Shown here piece after piece: positions 23,753 through 37,222 of a DNA stretch of 64,000 nucleotides; within the stretch, counting starts at the first letter, position 1, and each line of letters opens with the position of its first letter. Below the pieces are notes generated by a model, which did no database searches, was not told the origin of the DNA, and saw nothing but the letters and a program-made list of their open reading frames with translations. Source of the DNA: Agapanthus africanus (taxonomy: Eukaryota > Streptophyta > Magnoliopsida > Asparagales > Amaryllidaceae); contig CM057338.1 in NCBI GenBank assembly GCA_030015575.1, forward strand, positions 828,312,353-828,376,352, written 5' to 3'. Both the position numbers and the translations under genes were made by a program.

Positions 23753-26545
23753 ATCTTCCCCCCTTAAAGAAATTCGGTCCCCGAATTTAAATTAAACTCC
23801 CCTCAAATACTAAAATATCTACGCAAAACCATCAAGTCGTCGGGACTTCGAAATCATAAATACATAAAACAAATCGTAGCGCAGCGCATGCGCATGAAAA
23901 ATGAGCATGTAACTCAAAATCAAAACTCCATCCAGCATCCCGCAATCATCGGAGTTATGGTGAAGACACGATGTCTAAATCCCAAAATGAAAATCAATAT
24001 GATATACATCATTAAAACATCTGGAAGCAATGCATGCCAAATCTTGTTCAAATCGCTGTGCGATCGCAGCACTGCACAGTGGCGGACGTCTATTGTAAGA
24101 AAATAACCATATACATATATTCCTTTTGTTTAAAATGTACGTTCCACCGTTTTGGAAAACAATTTAGAAGGGTTTCCTTGTTTAAACGTCTCGTGTCATA
24201 TCAGACACGTAGGTAAATACTGAGACTATAGCTCGCTTTTTGGAATTCCCTTCGATAGCTATCAATGCATGCAAAATATATTCAGGTACTGTCCTCTGGC
24301 TAGTCCTGCTCAGTACGAAAACACATAGCAAATATCATAAAAACGTACTGCTCTATAAGAAATCAATCCCAAAATACGCATATGAATACTATGTGCGTCT
24401 GGTGCGCACGGAAATAAAAATCCATATATGTGCCATACATGCGTACAGAAACAACATCTAAGTGTATTGGGTATGCACACAACATCTGTCATAGGCAACG
24501 TGTGTGCCTGACAGCAAGGACAGGTGCGTCTGACACGCACGAAGAATCTCGATTTAGTGCATCTGGTGTGCACCGAAATCGCTTCTCAAAACATGCGCTC
24601 AACATGCGCGAAAATCAAAACCAGGTGCATCCATCATGCACGAAATCATGAAATCTAATATCAAGCGCCGAACATGCGCAAAATCAAATCAGGTGCACAA
24701 AACAAATATCGAGTATCATAATCGAAATCGAAGTCTAGTGCATCTAAGTGCACAAAATGCGTATCACTGCACTGCAAGCATATGTGAACTATACCGAGTG
24801 CAAAAACCAAATTGTATGCATATATATGCACAAATCAACTCAACTATATGAAATCCATATAATCAAAAACATGAGAAACCAAGGCACGAAAACTATCTCA
24901 AGTGCAACAACTATGCAAAAATCGTAAATACTCAGTAGGTGCAACCATGGCGCATGAAAACAAATATCATGAAACTCAATCATCAAAATCAATCATGCGA
25001 ATAGATCGCCCAAAATACCGAAATCAAATATGGCGGAATAGTCCCCGCTCAAGCACTTCCTCTAAGAACCTCTGGCTAATTGTCGTGGTCACTCATAGCA
25101 TGTCTCGTCGACGATCCTGAACTCTGGCCTGCCGGCGTGCGCAACATAACCACTCCTGGATCCTAGTTTTCTCGTAATTCATTCCAGAAAGGACCTGTCG
25201 AGACCTCTCCCAAATCTCGTCTCTGCCGAGCTATCCGGAAGTCATCGTCCTTTACTATATCTGTTTCTTGTTCCGGAACGGCTGCATACTCATCGCGACT
25301 CCTTCTGGAAGGTATATCCAAGCACAATGCCTCGGCACGCGTATCGCATCTCTGGTGTCGGCGGAGTGGAACGTCGTCTCATCAAGATCTCGTACGAACC
25401 TCTTGCTCCACTTTCTCTACTATCGACTGCTTCGGACTCGTCTCATCGTCGCTGCATGGACTGAGCTCCTATGGCTATCCTCGCATCTGGAGTCTCCCAA
25501 GAAATGCATCTCACCACCTAGCATCCGAATGAAGTCAAACCATTCGATCGATTCGTCAAAACCTCATAATCCCCTAAGAGCTCAACATCTTGGGTACAGT
25601 TTAATACTATCGAGTACGTACCACAGTATCGATAGTCCAACCGTAGAAGGGCAAACCCAAGCATCACTAATGGCACCACGGAATTGCCACAAACCCTAAG
25701 TTTCAAAGGCTTTCAAACGGTCATTATGTCGAGTTAGGGTTTCATTCTTCTAGAGGGTCCATAGAATTGCCTGCATGTCTTTCCGAATACTTTAAATTTG
25801 GAATAATAGGTTGCTGACATTCGATCGTCTCTGTCGACTCTCAATGTCTCCGCGTGAAGTCGTCTCTAGCTGGAATCAATCTATCTGATGACCTCGCATC
25901 GGGGTAGCAAACAAACCGCATATCCTAGTCATTCATCCTTGGTGACTAACGACCTTCTATCATCTCTTAGTACCACTCGTACTGCAAAAGCTCCAACATC
26001 TGGGGCGATATCTCATTATTCGCAGCAATGACTGGCTCACTCGTCTGCACGCTGAATAGTGCCTTAATCATCAGGAGTAAGCAATACGCCAACGGTCATC
26101 AAAATCTGGCCGGCCTCTATCATTGGCTCAATCCTCTTGCACTGATCTGCACGTCCGAGTAATCTCATACAGCGATCCATCCAAACGCTCGTGGCGTAGA
26201 AACATAATCAAACGACGCATCTCAATGCAATCGTATGTCGCCGGAATCACGCCCTGGTCAGTCCTCGTTCGTAACGAGCTCGTGATGACCGCAACTCTAG
26301 CCGTAGCTCTCCCTGCCCGTAATCGTGGCAACAAAACCATAACTGGTACCGATGAGGTTAGATCAGGAATGAATATAATACTGAACAAAGAAATGTACAT
26401 CCTAAGGCTTCTTAAGTGGAGTAGCGTATCGTAAGTATGCCGCGGAACATACCCACGGTACGTCACTCTACTTTAGTCACCTATTCCATCAACCAAGGGT
26501 CATCCTACGCTCCGAAGGTAAAACCTAATGCTCTGATACCAACTT
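23753..26545 (-). other. LARD-1 interior, non-coding
   Basis: Starts in plus coordinates with ATCTTCCCCCCTT, which on the element's strand is the purine tract AAGGGGGGAAGAT. It ends with the primer site TGGTATCAGAGC (minus strand, 26530-26541). From about 24390 to 24850 it carries a chain of hairpins with GTGC/GCAC-type arms, for example GTGCGT/ACGCAC (24524-24540) and GTGCAT/ATGCAC (24625-24641). A 112-codon frame beside the primer site (26128-26466, minus) sits where gag would start and is rich in basic residues. I do not recognise it and treat it at most as a gag scrap. Confidence 0.75.
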
Positions 26546-29500
26546 TGTCACGACCCGAAAGGAATAGAACAAGACCGGCACTTAAATTACGAAACGTCTC
26601 GAGGTGTACGTAATCTAAGTAAGCCAAAACCCAGAAATCAAAACCAAAGAAGCAGTAGAGTGAAGGAAAAACCAACTTAAAACAAGTAGTTTTAATAGCA
26701 TAAGCCGAATTATGCGGTTTCAAAAATATCAAATATTTCCTAAAAATTTCGGCAGAGTCTCCTTTGTAAAAACTGGCTCCCAAACGGGATACAACATGAA
26801 TAGTATACGAAATCAATAAAAGGCATCCCCAAGCGGGAGCTAGCACTTTGTCAATCGACGGTCACAACCACACAAGCAATATAATATACAACGCCAAGGG
26901 CGAGGATCAAAACTCAAAAGGAAACTCAAAACCACCAGAAATCCACAGAAATATAACGCGCGACTCTAAGATCGAAAGAATAACATCACTGGTCTCTATC
27001 TCAAAAATAATACATGTTTGGTTGATGGAATTTACTAGATACAACTGAATAATATTATACAAGGTAATATGATGGGTACGATACCAATAAACCCACCTAC
27101 TAGCAAGTCATCCGAACGAAACTGTGCCCGCAAAGCCGTAATGAAACATGTACGTCAACCCTGCAAGAAACTGGGGCACAACGGGGGTGAGTTGCCAACT
27201 CGTGAATAGAAAAACATCGACGAATAGAAATCACATGTATGACACAATCCTAGGTCATACGATCATAATATATAATTCTTAAATATATAACCAGCAACCT
27301 ATAACCATGGCGAGGGCAAATATCTAACCCAAGTGTAATCCCATGTGCCCGTGTCAGTGCCTCAGGTAGCAATGTATCATATGGATGATGTATGAATGCA
27401 TGAAACAGAATGCATGTACTGAAGAAAACTGCTTTCATAAATCAGTGAGATTTCTGTATTCTAAAAATGAGGTACCATAAATGAAATCAGTATAAAACAG
27501 TGCCCAGCATCGACCAAAACAAGTGTCCAAATGTCTCGATATCTCTGTGTCACAATCTCTGTACCTCAATATCTCAAAATCTCAATGTCTCAATCACAAT
27601 ATCTAGGGCGCCGTCAGTCCAGACCGGCCCCTACCATCCATCTCAAGACCACGACGGTATCCTCCAGATATCCGACGCGTCGGGTAAAATCACCGGTCGG
27701 TAGTGCTCCCCCGCCAGGCTCAACGTCAACAACACGACCTTCTCGCCCCGGGGTACCACACCGGACCTACCATGTACCCGAAACGGTTCATCCTACTCCT
27801 CGAATCGGGTCTCGAAATCCATCAGCAAACTCATGGTGGACGACTCATACATCATGGGAAAACCGCGCTTTTCATTTAAAAAGAGAGAGAAGAAGTTTGT
27901 ATAAGTTTTGCGGTTTTCCCCTAAATCCAGAAAATCTCATGGAAATTCGAATCCAAAACCTCAATAGCACGTAAAATAGTGAATATATGCATGAGAATCC
28001 ATGAATGCGGCATAACAATGAATAACAGTATGCATGAAGTAGCAGGTAATAACTATAATGTATAAACTAACATATAAGGCAAGTACACTAATATAATGTC
28101 TAAACTATTAGCTAACATGCTATGTCAATGTAATAGTATTTTCTAAGTGTACGTGACATGGCAATTACCGATGAAGATGTGTGTGAGCCGGCAAGTAAGT
28201 GTACGTGGTACATACGCATTATCGGTAATGGTGATAGTGTCCTAACAGCATGATATCAATAATGAAATATGAATTACAATAAGTATGCGATGCGGAGCAA
28301 CAGCAATAATATGCGGGAGCTGAATACTAGACACAACGATAACTAAACTGCATTAACCTAATATAAGTCCTACAATAGTGCCTTTTTAAATAACACAAAT
28401 CGCGGTGATTTGAAAATAAGGGCTACGGTGTTTTTATGAAAAGTTACATCTTTTGAAATATCCGTAGAATCCCTTGACCTGTCTTTTAAAATACCCACGA
28501 TTCGTTAGTTTTGAAATAGGTAGAAGTCTAATCTAGTCTAACAACTACACTAAACTATACGGCTGAACTAACAAGCTGAACTACAGGTAAGGAAACCGCC
28601 TAACATCTGAGTCGATACGTATACATACCTGTATATATATTAGTCGGTGATCCCGCCTCAATAATATCATATCCGATACCATATCTATAATCAGACATCC
28701 CAAGTCAAGAGTGCGGATCAATCATCAATATATAGCTCGTACGTAAATCCGTCGTACGGCATCCCCAAATCTGGGTACGGGTCAATATCATACTCATCAC
28801 ACTGTTCATCCGATATCCTCTTTATCAAGATCATCATCTGGGGTACTGACCTATGTCTAGTACACTACTAATATCACTATTCACATGGCATTGTCATTCC
28901 AAGATCCGCTATAACATCAGGACGTATCTCAAGTACGAATCTTGCCATATCACCGATCTCACGGTCTCAACTCAAATCTCATCGACTCATCTCAATCCCA
29001 AGTATCATCCGCAAATCCAGTATGTGAACACCTAGTCCCATACCTAGGTGAACGCATAAACACATCTCCCCATATATGCACAGGTAATAACATAGATGTA
29101 TGCATGTGTGTGTGTGCGTGTGTGGGTGTAAGGACTACTCTAGGGTTTCGCAACTAACACTAAATTAATCCATGAACACCTAGAATCTACCTTTATCATC
29201 AAGTCTCATATCAACATAAAATATATAATCAAAATATATGTGTGTATACGTATTCGTATACATCACCACGAACTGCGGGGGTGCTATATGCCATCCACCC
29301 GACTTCTCTCCGTAGATATAAATCTACTCACCTGGTCCTCGCTCGCCGGTGCCGACGTCGCCACGCGCTTGCTTGTCGTCTCGAAGTCCACATAGGATAC
29401 CTACATATCATAACGGACCATATCACATTAAAATCCGACTCATGACCAAAACGACACATGAATCCCACATAGGTCAAAACCTATGGTTTGCTTTCACAAA

Positions 29501-31090
29501 TCAAGTCAAAACCCTCGACATCGGCGTACAAACGTCGAGTGATCGCAAAAAAACTCAAACGCACCAATCGTGGTTTCAAAACTCATTAATCATATAAGAA
29601 ATAGGTTTTAATTCATCAAAACCATAAAAGTAAACAAATCGTTTTATTTCCCAAAAATCTAGTTAGCGGTCGTTAACCGTATTAATACAAATCTTGATGT
29701 TTAAACAAAACTAATGACCATAATATTTACTAAATAACTTAAATAAGTCATACAAACCATTTCCATAATTTAATTTCACCAAACTATATACGTTCAAAAA
29801 AAACTAGTTTGCAATCTTACCCAAATTTCAACCATTTTAGCAAAAATGCATATACAACAATCTAGTTTGGATTTGCATGATCTAAAGCATTAAACTACAT
29901 CTTAAAATGCTAGCAATGTCATGAATACCCTAATAAGATTTTTATCCCAATTGATTAATTAAATTCCCAAAACCTAGTTAACAAAATTAACACAATTAGC
30001 AAAATTTAAACTAAAAATTAGCAACTAGTAACTAGTTTTTCCTTGCATGACTTAAGATCTCAAATTACAACACACACATCATGATCCAAATACCCAAAAC
30101 TCTAGTTTGATCACAACCCCTTCTCTTGAATTTTTCAATCATGCAATTTGAACCCATATAAAACCTAATTAACACTTAATTAAGCTAACATAAGCATTAA
30201 CCAACAATTTTAACTACATGGTTAAAATTATACCTCCACAAATTTGTAGATCTCACTAGAAATCTAACCATCCAAAAAGCTCTCTTTTCACCACAATCCA
30301 TGCTTGATAGCCTAAACTAAAATGGGCAGGAGTTGGATTTGGATGTTGGGATTTTTTTTGATGGGTTTTGAGGCAATCTTGATGAAATTTTTTCAAGAGA
30401 AATGAGGGGAGAAAAGGGAGGAGCTGCTGTTGAGAACGGAAAGGGGTTTCGGCTGGAATGGGGAGTGATTGGAGAAAGAATGAGGTAGGGAAAGTGTTTC
30501 CAAGTCAAAGAAATCAAAGGTCAACACAACCATATCTCTTTTCTTATACATTTCTTTTTGTTTTCTTTTCTTTTCTTTAGCAAAACAAGTGAGGAAAATT
30601 GAGGGGGGCTGCTGAATTCAGCCAAGGGGGAGAAAAAATGGTGGCGTGTGAGTGTGGGTATGGGTGTGGGGTGATGGAAAATGATAAATACTATACCCCA
30701 AACATCCATTTACACTAAATTCACTATTTAAACGTTTTTCTTCGATATTTTCTAACACCGTTTTGGCAAACCATTTCATTTCAAAAACCACATGATAAAA
30801 TTTGGTTTAATGTGTTATGATGCACAAAATTTGTTTCAACTCATTCCAATTTGTAATTTTCCCTAATTAAATGTATTAATGACGGCTTAAAATAATATTA
30901 AAATAATTTTTTTCAGAAAATTTAAAATTTCACCAGTGGCTCAATAAACACCAAATACTAGCAATTACATAGCTAGAATTTGTATATTTAATTTTATAAT
31001 AAAGATATTTGTATTTTGACTTTTTACAGAAAACCCCCTTATTTTACCGATTTTCCGAAATTTCACCGAAACGATTTTCAAAACGTTACA
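26546..31090 (-). repeat. 5' LTR of LARD-1
   Basis: 4,545 bases, the partner of 19209-23752. The equivalent long stem spans 28164-28229, with one wobble pair difference in its arms. The LTR ends at 31090, followed by the second GTATA duplicate and then C3 leader. Nothing else is seen in it. Confidence 0.92.
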
Positions 31091-32536
31091 GTATATCCAA
31101 TATTTCATATGTTGACTTCTGCTGCTTGGTTCTGTGATGTGATCATATAACTGCGTGAGACGAATACTATATATATATGATATATATAATAAACGTTGCT
31201 TATGTTTTGAACCCGCGCTAGTCCAGCCCCCGCTCTGCCGTTAGTTAAGTAACCTAACGGTGCATGATGGGCCCCCATGGCGAATGCGAATGGAATAAGC
31301 GTATGTTCTATTTTCGTTTCTTTTTCTGTGATGTTTAGGGAAACATAAATGATGGGACTTCATTAATGAGATTAATGAAAAGAAAAGAATCCTAAAGATG
31401 TTGTAGAATCGAAAATTTAAAAAGGTAGCTATAGTTTTTTCTTTGCATAGTGGTATTCCTTGATGAATATCCAGCACCTCATTCGATGAGGAAAGAGCTG
31501 AGATCCCTTCACTGGGAGTGACCTTTTTAGCAAAACTAGCAAATGCTACAACCCATTCGGTTTTGTTTTTATAGCTTATCTAGTTCTTGATTTGCATAGT
31601 GGTATTCCTTGATGAATATCCAGCACCTCATTCGATGAGGAAAGAGTCGAGATCCTATCACCGGGAGTGACCTCTTTAGCGAAACTAGCAAATGCTACAA
31701 AAAATACTCCTTTTCAAATCACTAGATTCTACAACGATATCAAGTTCATTACGTTAAAAGTTTTCTTCAAAACCAGTCGTAGCCATCCATCATTTCAGAT
31801 AAGTACTATTTAGTATTCGTGCTGCGTTTGTTGACCTTGTCAAGGCGTAGTGTGCGGTAGCTGATTAGTACTTATCTGCCGTATGTGATGTGATTGGATC
31901 AGGGTAGTCATGCGACTTTGTTGGCCTTCGTCAAGGGTCGTGCGGGTGGGTTTAATTCAATCAAGAAATGAACGGGTTGAACTTGACTTGCTGTTTATGG
32001 TTTGTTGACCTTGTCAAGGTCATAAATCGCATGGGGTAAAAACATATATTGGGAATTTAAGGTGTTGAAATTTGCAATGAGATTGCATACCTTCTATATG
32101 ATAGTTGGATCTCGATACCCACTGTGAGTAAGAGTTACTCCTGAGAGAGTTTTTCACTTTACAATTAGTCGATCCATTAGGTGTCTAAGAAAGGTGTTAA
32201 CGGGGTGATGCCCCTGCGGAAACGAGATTATTTAATTAGTTCCATGCGAAAGCATAGGGAGACTCCCTCGGAGTACCAATACCTACCTAGCCAAACGATT
32301 GGAGAACTTGTAGGGTGTAATTAATCCCGGCTAATCTTACCTTTTAGGGTTTGAAGGAAGATTTGATAAAAACAGTGGGAGACATCCTGATTAGATAAGA
32401 TAATAACCAATCTAATCTTGCAAAGAGCACATGCAAAAGTGATTATCCTTCTCTCTCTCTCCCTTGGTAGCGACCAATGACATGCCTTAATCAAGATAAT
32501 AATATGGATGTATTGACCGAACCCACTTATTATACT
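31091..32536 (+). other. C3 leader, second part, and start of gag
   Basis: Continues the C3 leader after LARD-1 and aligns with C1 894-2218. It includes the second pair of cloverleaf-like repeats and the pyrimidine run before the gag start near 32478. The final 58 bases are the beginning of the decayed gag, interrupted by LARD-B at 32537 after ATACT. Confidence 0.8.
31425..31700 (+). repeat. Tandem pair of cloverleaf-like structured repeats (C3 leader)
   Basis: Counterpart of 1116-1357. Repeat 1 has the outer stem GTAGC (31425-31429) with GCTAC (31545-31549), and hairpins TATTC/GAATA (31454-31469), CCTCAT-TCG-ATGAGG (31477-31491) and TCAC-TGGGA-GTGA (31509-31521). Repeat 2 (about 31578-31700) has the same stems. 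Relative to C1, two stems differ by paired changes that keep pairing. Confidence 0.6.
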
Positions 32537-35500
32537 TGTCACGACCCGAAATAGCCCGTGACTGGCACTTGAATCATATAAAGTCTATAGGACCCCATCT
32601 AATTCAAGTAAACCAAAAGCCCAGAAATCTAAAACCATTTTTAAGTAATAAATAAAGGAAATAGTTTTAGGAAGTGAAGAAAACAAGTTTTTAAAACAAG
32701 GGTTTTGAAATAAGTAAGCCGAATATGCATTTTTAAAATCTATAGTCTTTTCTGAAAATTTCAGCAGAGTTTCATTTGTAAATACTGGCCCCGAACGGGG
32801 TAAAACAAGAATAATATATATGCAATGATAAAAGGCATCCCCAAGCGGGAGCTAGCTCTTCGTCAATCGACGGTCACAACCACGTAAGCAATATAATATA
32901 CAACGCCAGAGGGCGAGCATCAAAACTCAAAAAGAAACTCAAAAACAATATGAAAACCATAATACTACAACGCGCGACTCTAAGGTCGAAATAATACATA
33001 ACTGGTTTTCTAAGTCTGAACAAATATACAAGTTTTGGTTGATAGAATTACTAGATACAACTGAATAAAATAATACAAGGGTGGTCACGATGCGAGTGAA
33101 CCCACCTACCAATGCAATCACCCAGAAAGGGAGCAGTGTGCCAGAAAAGCCGCAATGGAACATGTACGGCAAAACCTTCAAGAATTGTGGCGCAACGGGG
33201 GTGAGTTGCCAACTGGTGAATAGAAAACATCACAGAGCAGAAATCGTATGTATGACATAAACCTAGGTCAATACGATCAATAATAATATATCCTCAATAT
33301 GAATAAATCTGAAGCATGATAAGGTGGCAATGTAACATCTATACATGAGTGTAGTGCCAAGTGCTCGTGCCAGTGCCTCGGGTAACAATATATCATAAAT
33401 ATGAGGTATGATCAATGTAATCAATGTCAACTATATGAGGAAATCTATGAGTATGTGAATATCATCCAACTATGTGATCAATGACAATAAGCATCATGCA
33501 TGTAAATATCAGAAACATATGCATGGAAGTATGAGGATGTAAATCAACATGTGTCGCTCACGACATATCAAATCATGGAACCTGAGTGTCAAGCATCGAC
33601 ACTTGAAAACATAATGAAACCTGTGCCTAGCATCGGCGCATAAATCCTCATATATCGGGCCTCGGCAGTCCGGATCGGCCCATATCAACTCTCAACTCCG
33701 GTCGGTATCCTCCGGATATCCGCCGAGCTCAAATACAATCACCGGTAGGTAGTAGTCCCTCTGCCAGGCTCACCGTCTATATACACAGCAACCCTTTCTT
33801 GCCCCGGGATACTATACCGGGCCCACCATGTACCCGCAATCGGCCTCACCGCCTCCTCAAATCGGGTTTCACATGTCGCTCTCAGCACCGAAAAAACACA
33901 TGGTGGATGCACTGAAATATCATATCAAGGGTAATCGGGTTTTTAAAACAATAATATAATCTCTTTTGAAATATCCACGGTTCCCAAATCCAGAAATATC
34001 AAGGAAACAACATATCTCAATGCGTATAATCAAAAGCATGATGTATGCGACATGTAAAAGAAATGTAAGCATATCAGTATATCATGCAATATGGAATAGT
34101 AATATGCACATATTGAGTGAAAACCGCTCTTTTAAAATGAATCAGTTTTAAAGAGTATCTTGCGGTTCTCAAATCTCTAATCAAGCCAGAATCATTTATG
34201 TATGTAAATATGGGTGTACAATGGGTATGTACACAAGTATGCCATGCAAGGGATCATATCCTGAATGCAACAGTACTACAGTGTAGTGACATGGCAATTA
34301 TCGATGATGAAGTGTGTGAGCCGGCAAGCAAATGTACGTGGATCATATGCATCATCGATAATGCTGCCGGTGTCCTAAAAGCATGGATTTGATACAGCAA
34401 TAAACATATTTAACATGCGATGCGATGCAAACAGTAAGAATATGCGACAATGAATAATAACACAACAGTGCAGTATCTACATCAATGTGTAAATGCCATG
34501 CAGTTTTGCCATTTGAAATAAGACGAATCGGGGTTTTAGTAAAATAAGGGCTACGGTGTTTTTAAGAAAAGATGCGTCTTTTGAAATATCCGTAGAATCC
34601 CTTTGCCTGTCTTTAAAATACTCCCGATTCGTTAGTTATTTTGAAATAGGTATGACATCAACCTAGCCTAACATCTACTGGCAAACTACAGCTCCAACAA
34701 AAAGTCAATCAGGAGGGGTATGGAAACCACCTAAATCTGAGTCGATATATATATATATATATATATATAATAGTCGGTGATCCCGCCTCAAAGGTACCGC
34801 GTACGATACAATATCATATGACATCCTCGAGTCATGAGTGCGGATCTATCATCAAATAAAGCTCGTACGGTAAATCATCGTACGGCACCCAAAAACTGGG
34901 TACGGGTCAATATCACATTCATCTCATCAATTATCTGGTATCCTTATCATCAGATCTCATGATCTGGGGTACTAATCTAAGTCTAGTACAACTGATACCA
35001 TCTATATAAATATAAATGCGTGTGTGAAATACACGTTCAAAGGCCCGCTAAAATCACATGTCGTATCCTAAATATGAATCACAATATATCACCGATCTCA
35101 TGGCACTATACCTAATCCCATCGACTTATCTCCAAATATCATCCACAATCCTCATCGTCTAAGTATAACTATAACAAATAAGCATGTGTGTGCATGTGAA
35201 TGTAAACCTATTCTAGGGTTCGCAACTAGAAACTATACTAGTTTACTTCTACGCCCTAATCTAATCATAGTACACCTAATCTCATCTCAAATATTCACGA
35301 CACACAATAAGCTATCATAAATAATATATAAATATACTATACTAAATATCGGACTGCGGGGGTGCTATACGCCATCCACCCGACTTCCCCCATAGATATA
35401 ATCTATTCACCTGGATTCCGCTTTCCATTGCCGACGCTGCCACGCGCTTGCTTGTCATCTCGAAGTCTTCGTGAGGTACCTACACATCATAACGTATCGC

Positions 35501-37222
35501 ATCGCGTTAAAACCAAATCAAAACTAAAACGACACGCTCAAAAGCCTATAGGTTAGAACCTATAGTTTGCTCTCGCAAAACAACCCGATATCACGCGATA
35601 TAGACGTACGAACGTCACAAGATCGAGATAAAGCACAAATACCAAAAATCCAGAATGTAAATACGCAAAACCACAACTTGAGTCAAAATAGCAACACATG
35701 TAAAGATTTTGTATAAGGTGAAAACAATGTTCCAAAACAATACTGGAGTGATTATAAAGTGTAAATGAGATAAGGAAGCAACCAGGACCCCTGACTCTAC
35801 AAGGCAACCGGGCCCCTACCCTAAAATTCCAGCGACGCCGGCCCAGGTAGAAAGTTGGGGTGTCAGGTTTGTAGGGTAGTCTCCTAGTAGTCAATATAGG
35901 GTAATGGTCTTGCTAGTTTTTCCTGTAGGTGTGTAGGGTCACTCCAGATTCCCTGGGGGCTACCAATCTAACACAAAACCAAGGTTTGGTATATAAAGTT
36001 TAAGTCGTGGCAATGTCGCAATGCTACACTGTAGGAAATTAGTCCCAGATTTGGATTAGGATGATAACCAAGTGAGCAAACAACACTAGGGTGATATATA
36101 GGGTATATGTGACCTACAGAAGAAACCTGGACCCACACCCTCACCAAGTAGCCGAGCCTTCTCTCATGCCAAACCGGCCTCGCCGGCCATGGGGACTCCT
36201 CTGGGGTTCATGCTCTCAGGGTGTCTTCCTAGGGTCAATTCTAAGCACCTGAAGTTGTTTATTTTTCCATTAAAAGTCCCAGCTCATTCCAGATTTTCCT
36301 GCACACTTTAAGTTCACAAACCGACATTGCAAAGTTCTGTAATTCCGTATTTTTGGGTTTCAGGTTTGCTTGGTCTGGGTTTTCTACCATCATGGCGGTT
36401 TATAGGTCACTAATAAGGCTTATTAGCACTAATCTAACTCAAAATAACCTCAACCTTTTCTAGGCTTTTCCAAAGTCCACAAAACTTCTCCAAAACGATG
36501 TTAAACTTGTAATGAGGCTAAAGCACATGAAACACTACACTAATTGTGAAAGGGGTTACCTCATCCAGCTCCCGAGAATCTCCTACAGCGCCAAAATCAT
36601 ATTTTTCTTGGTCCAATGGGTAGCTTGTGAGGTTGTGCACAATTGTTGTGAAGTGAGAATGGGGTTTTGGAGTTGTTTTGGGTGTGTTTGTGATGCTTGA
36701 AGATGGAAAATGAAGAGGGGGCAGCAGCAGCAGCTGAAGAAGGAGAAAGAGAGTAATGAGTGAAGAGTGAAGGGGAATGGCTAAGGCTTTGGTCAAAGGT
36801 AAACCCTACTTTTCTCTCTCTCACCCATACCTCAATATAAAACTCTTTTCCCTTTTTCTTTTCTTTACTTTTTCTCATTCTCTCTAATAATTCACAACCA
36901 TGGTATAAACATGAAGGAAAGCCATGAAAATAAATAACAAGTGTAAAAATGATATGGTGCATGTTTTGCACAAAACAAACTTAAACGCGATTAGCGATTT
37001 TTAATCGCGATTAGTGCTATATTAGCATATAATTAATCATAAAAACATAAAATTTGCATAATTCACATAAAACACCCTCTTTTAGTAATTTCTATAATTT
37101 TCAAAATTTTCCCCAATTTATCGGTATTTAATTATACCGAAATATTAAAATATTCATTTAAAATAATATTAAATTATAAAAATTTCCAAAAAATAATATT
37201 TTATTTTTTTTAAAATGTTACA
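32537..37222 (-). repeat. 3' LTR of LARD-B
   Basis: About 4.69 kb, from TGTCACGACCCG to AATGTTACA in plus coordinates. It carries the conserved long stem with 13-base perfect arms (34297-34309 with 34350-34362) and the stem ATAGAT/ATCTAT (35392-35406). An AT tract lies at 34742-34770. No genes are seen. Confidence 0.9.

Larger units (their letters stand above)
19209..31090 (-). mobile_element. LARD-1, complete LARD-like non-autonomous LTR retrotransposon
   Basis: Structurally whole minus-strand element of 11,882 bases: 3' LTR (19209-23752), 2.8-kb interior and 5' LTR (26546-31090). It is flanked by the 5-bp direct repeat GTATA (19204-19208 and 31091-31095), and C1 preserves the unfilled site. 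The purine tract and initiator-Met primer site sit at the correct ends of the interior. LTRs of 4.5 kb around a short non-coding interior match the published LARD architecture. It has no recognisable gag or pol, so it must have moved using another element's proteins. Paired LTR stretches compared by eye differ by roughly 2-5 percent, suggesting an insertion on the order of one to two million years old under usual plant rates (inference). Confidence 0.92.
15925..32536 (+). mobile_element. Fossil copia element C3, interrupted by LARD-1 and LARD-B
   Basis: Plus-strand copia copy made of a 5'-truncated LTR (15925-17577), primer site (17578), a leader in two pieces (to 19208, then 31091-32478) and the first bases of gag up to 32536. 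LARD-1 (19209-31090) sits in the leader. LARD-B begins at 32537 inside gag, and the rest of C3 must lie beyond the window. C1 supplies the uninterrupted version of both sites (894-898 and 2214-2218). It starts exactly where the C2 LTR ends, in head-to-head order. Confidence 0.8.

Noticed and set aside
26128-26466. 112-codon minus-strand frame next to the LARD-1 primer site, possibly gag
   Set aside because: The position would suit gag, but no Gag motif is visible and the other LARD interiors do not keep the frame. Noted only as a possible scrap.
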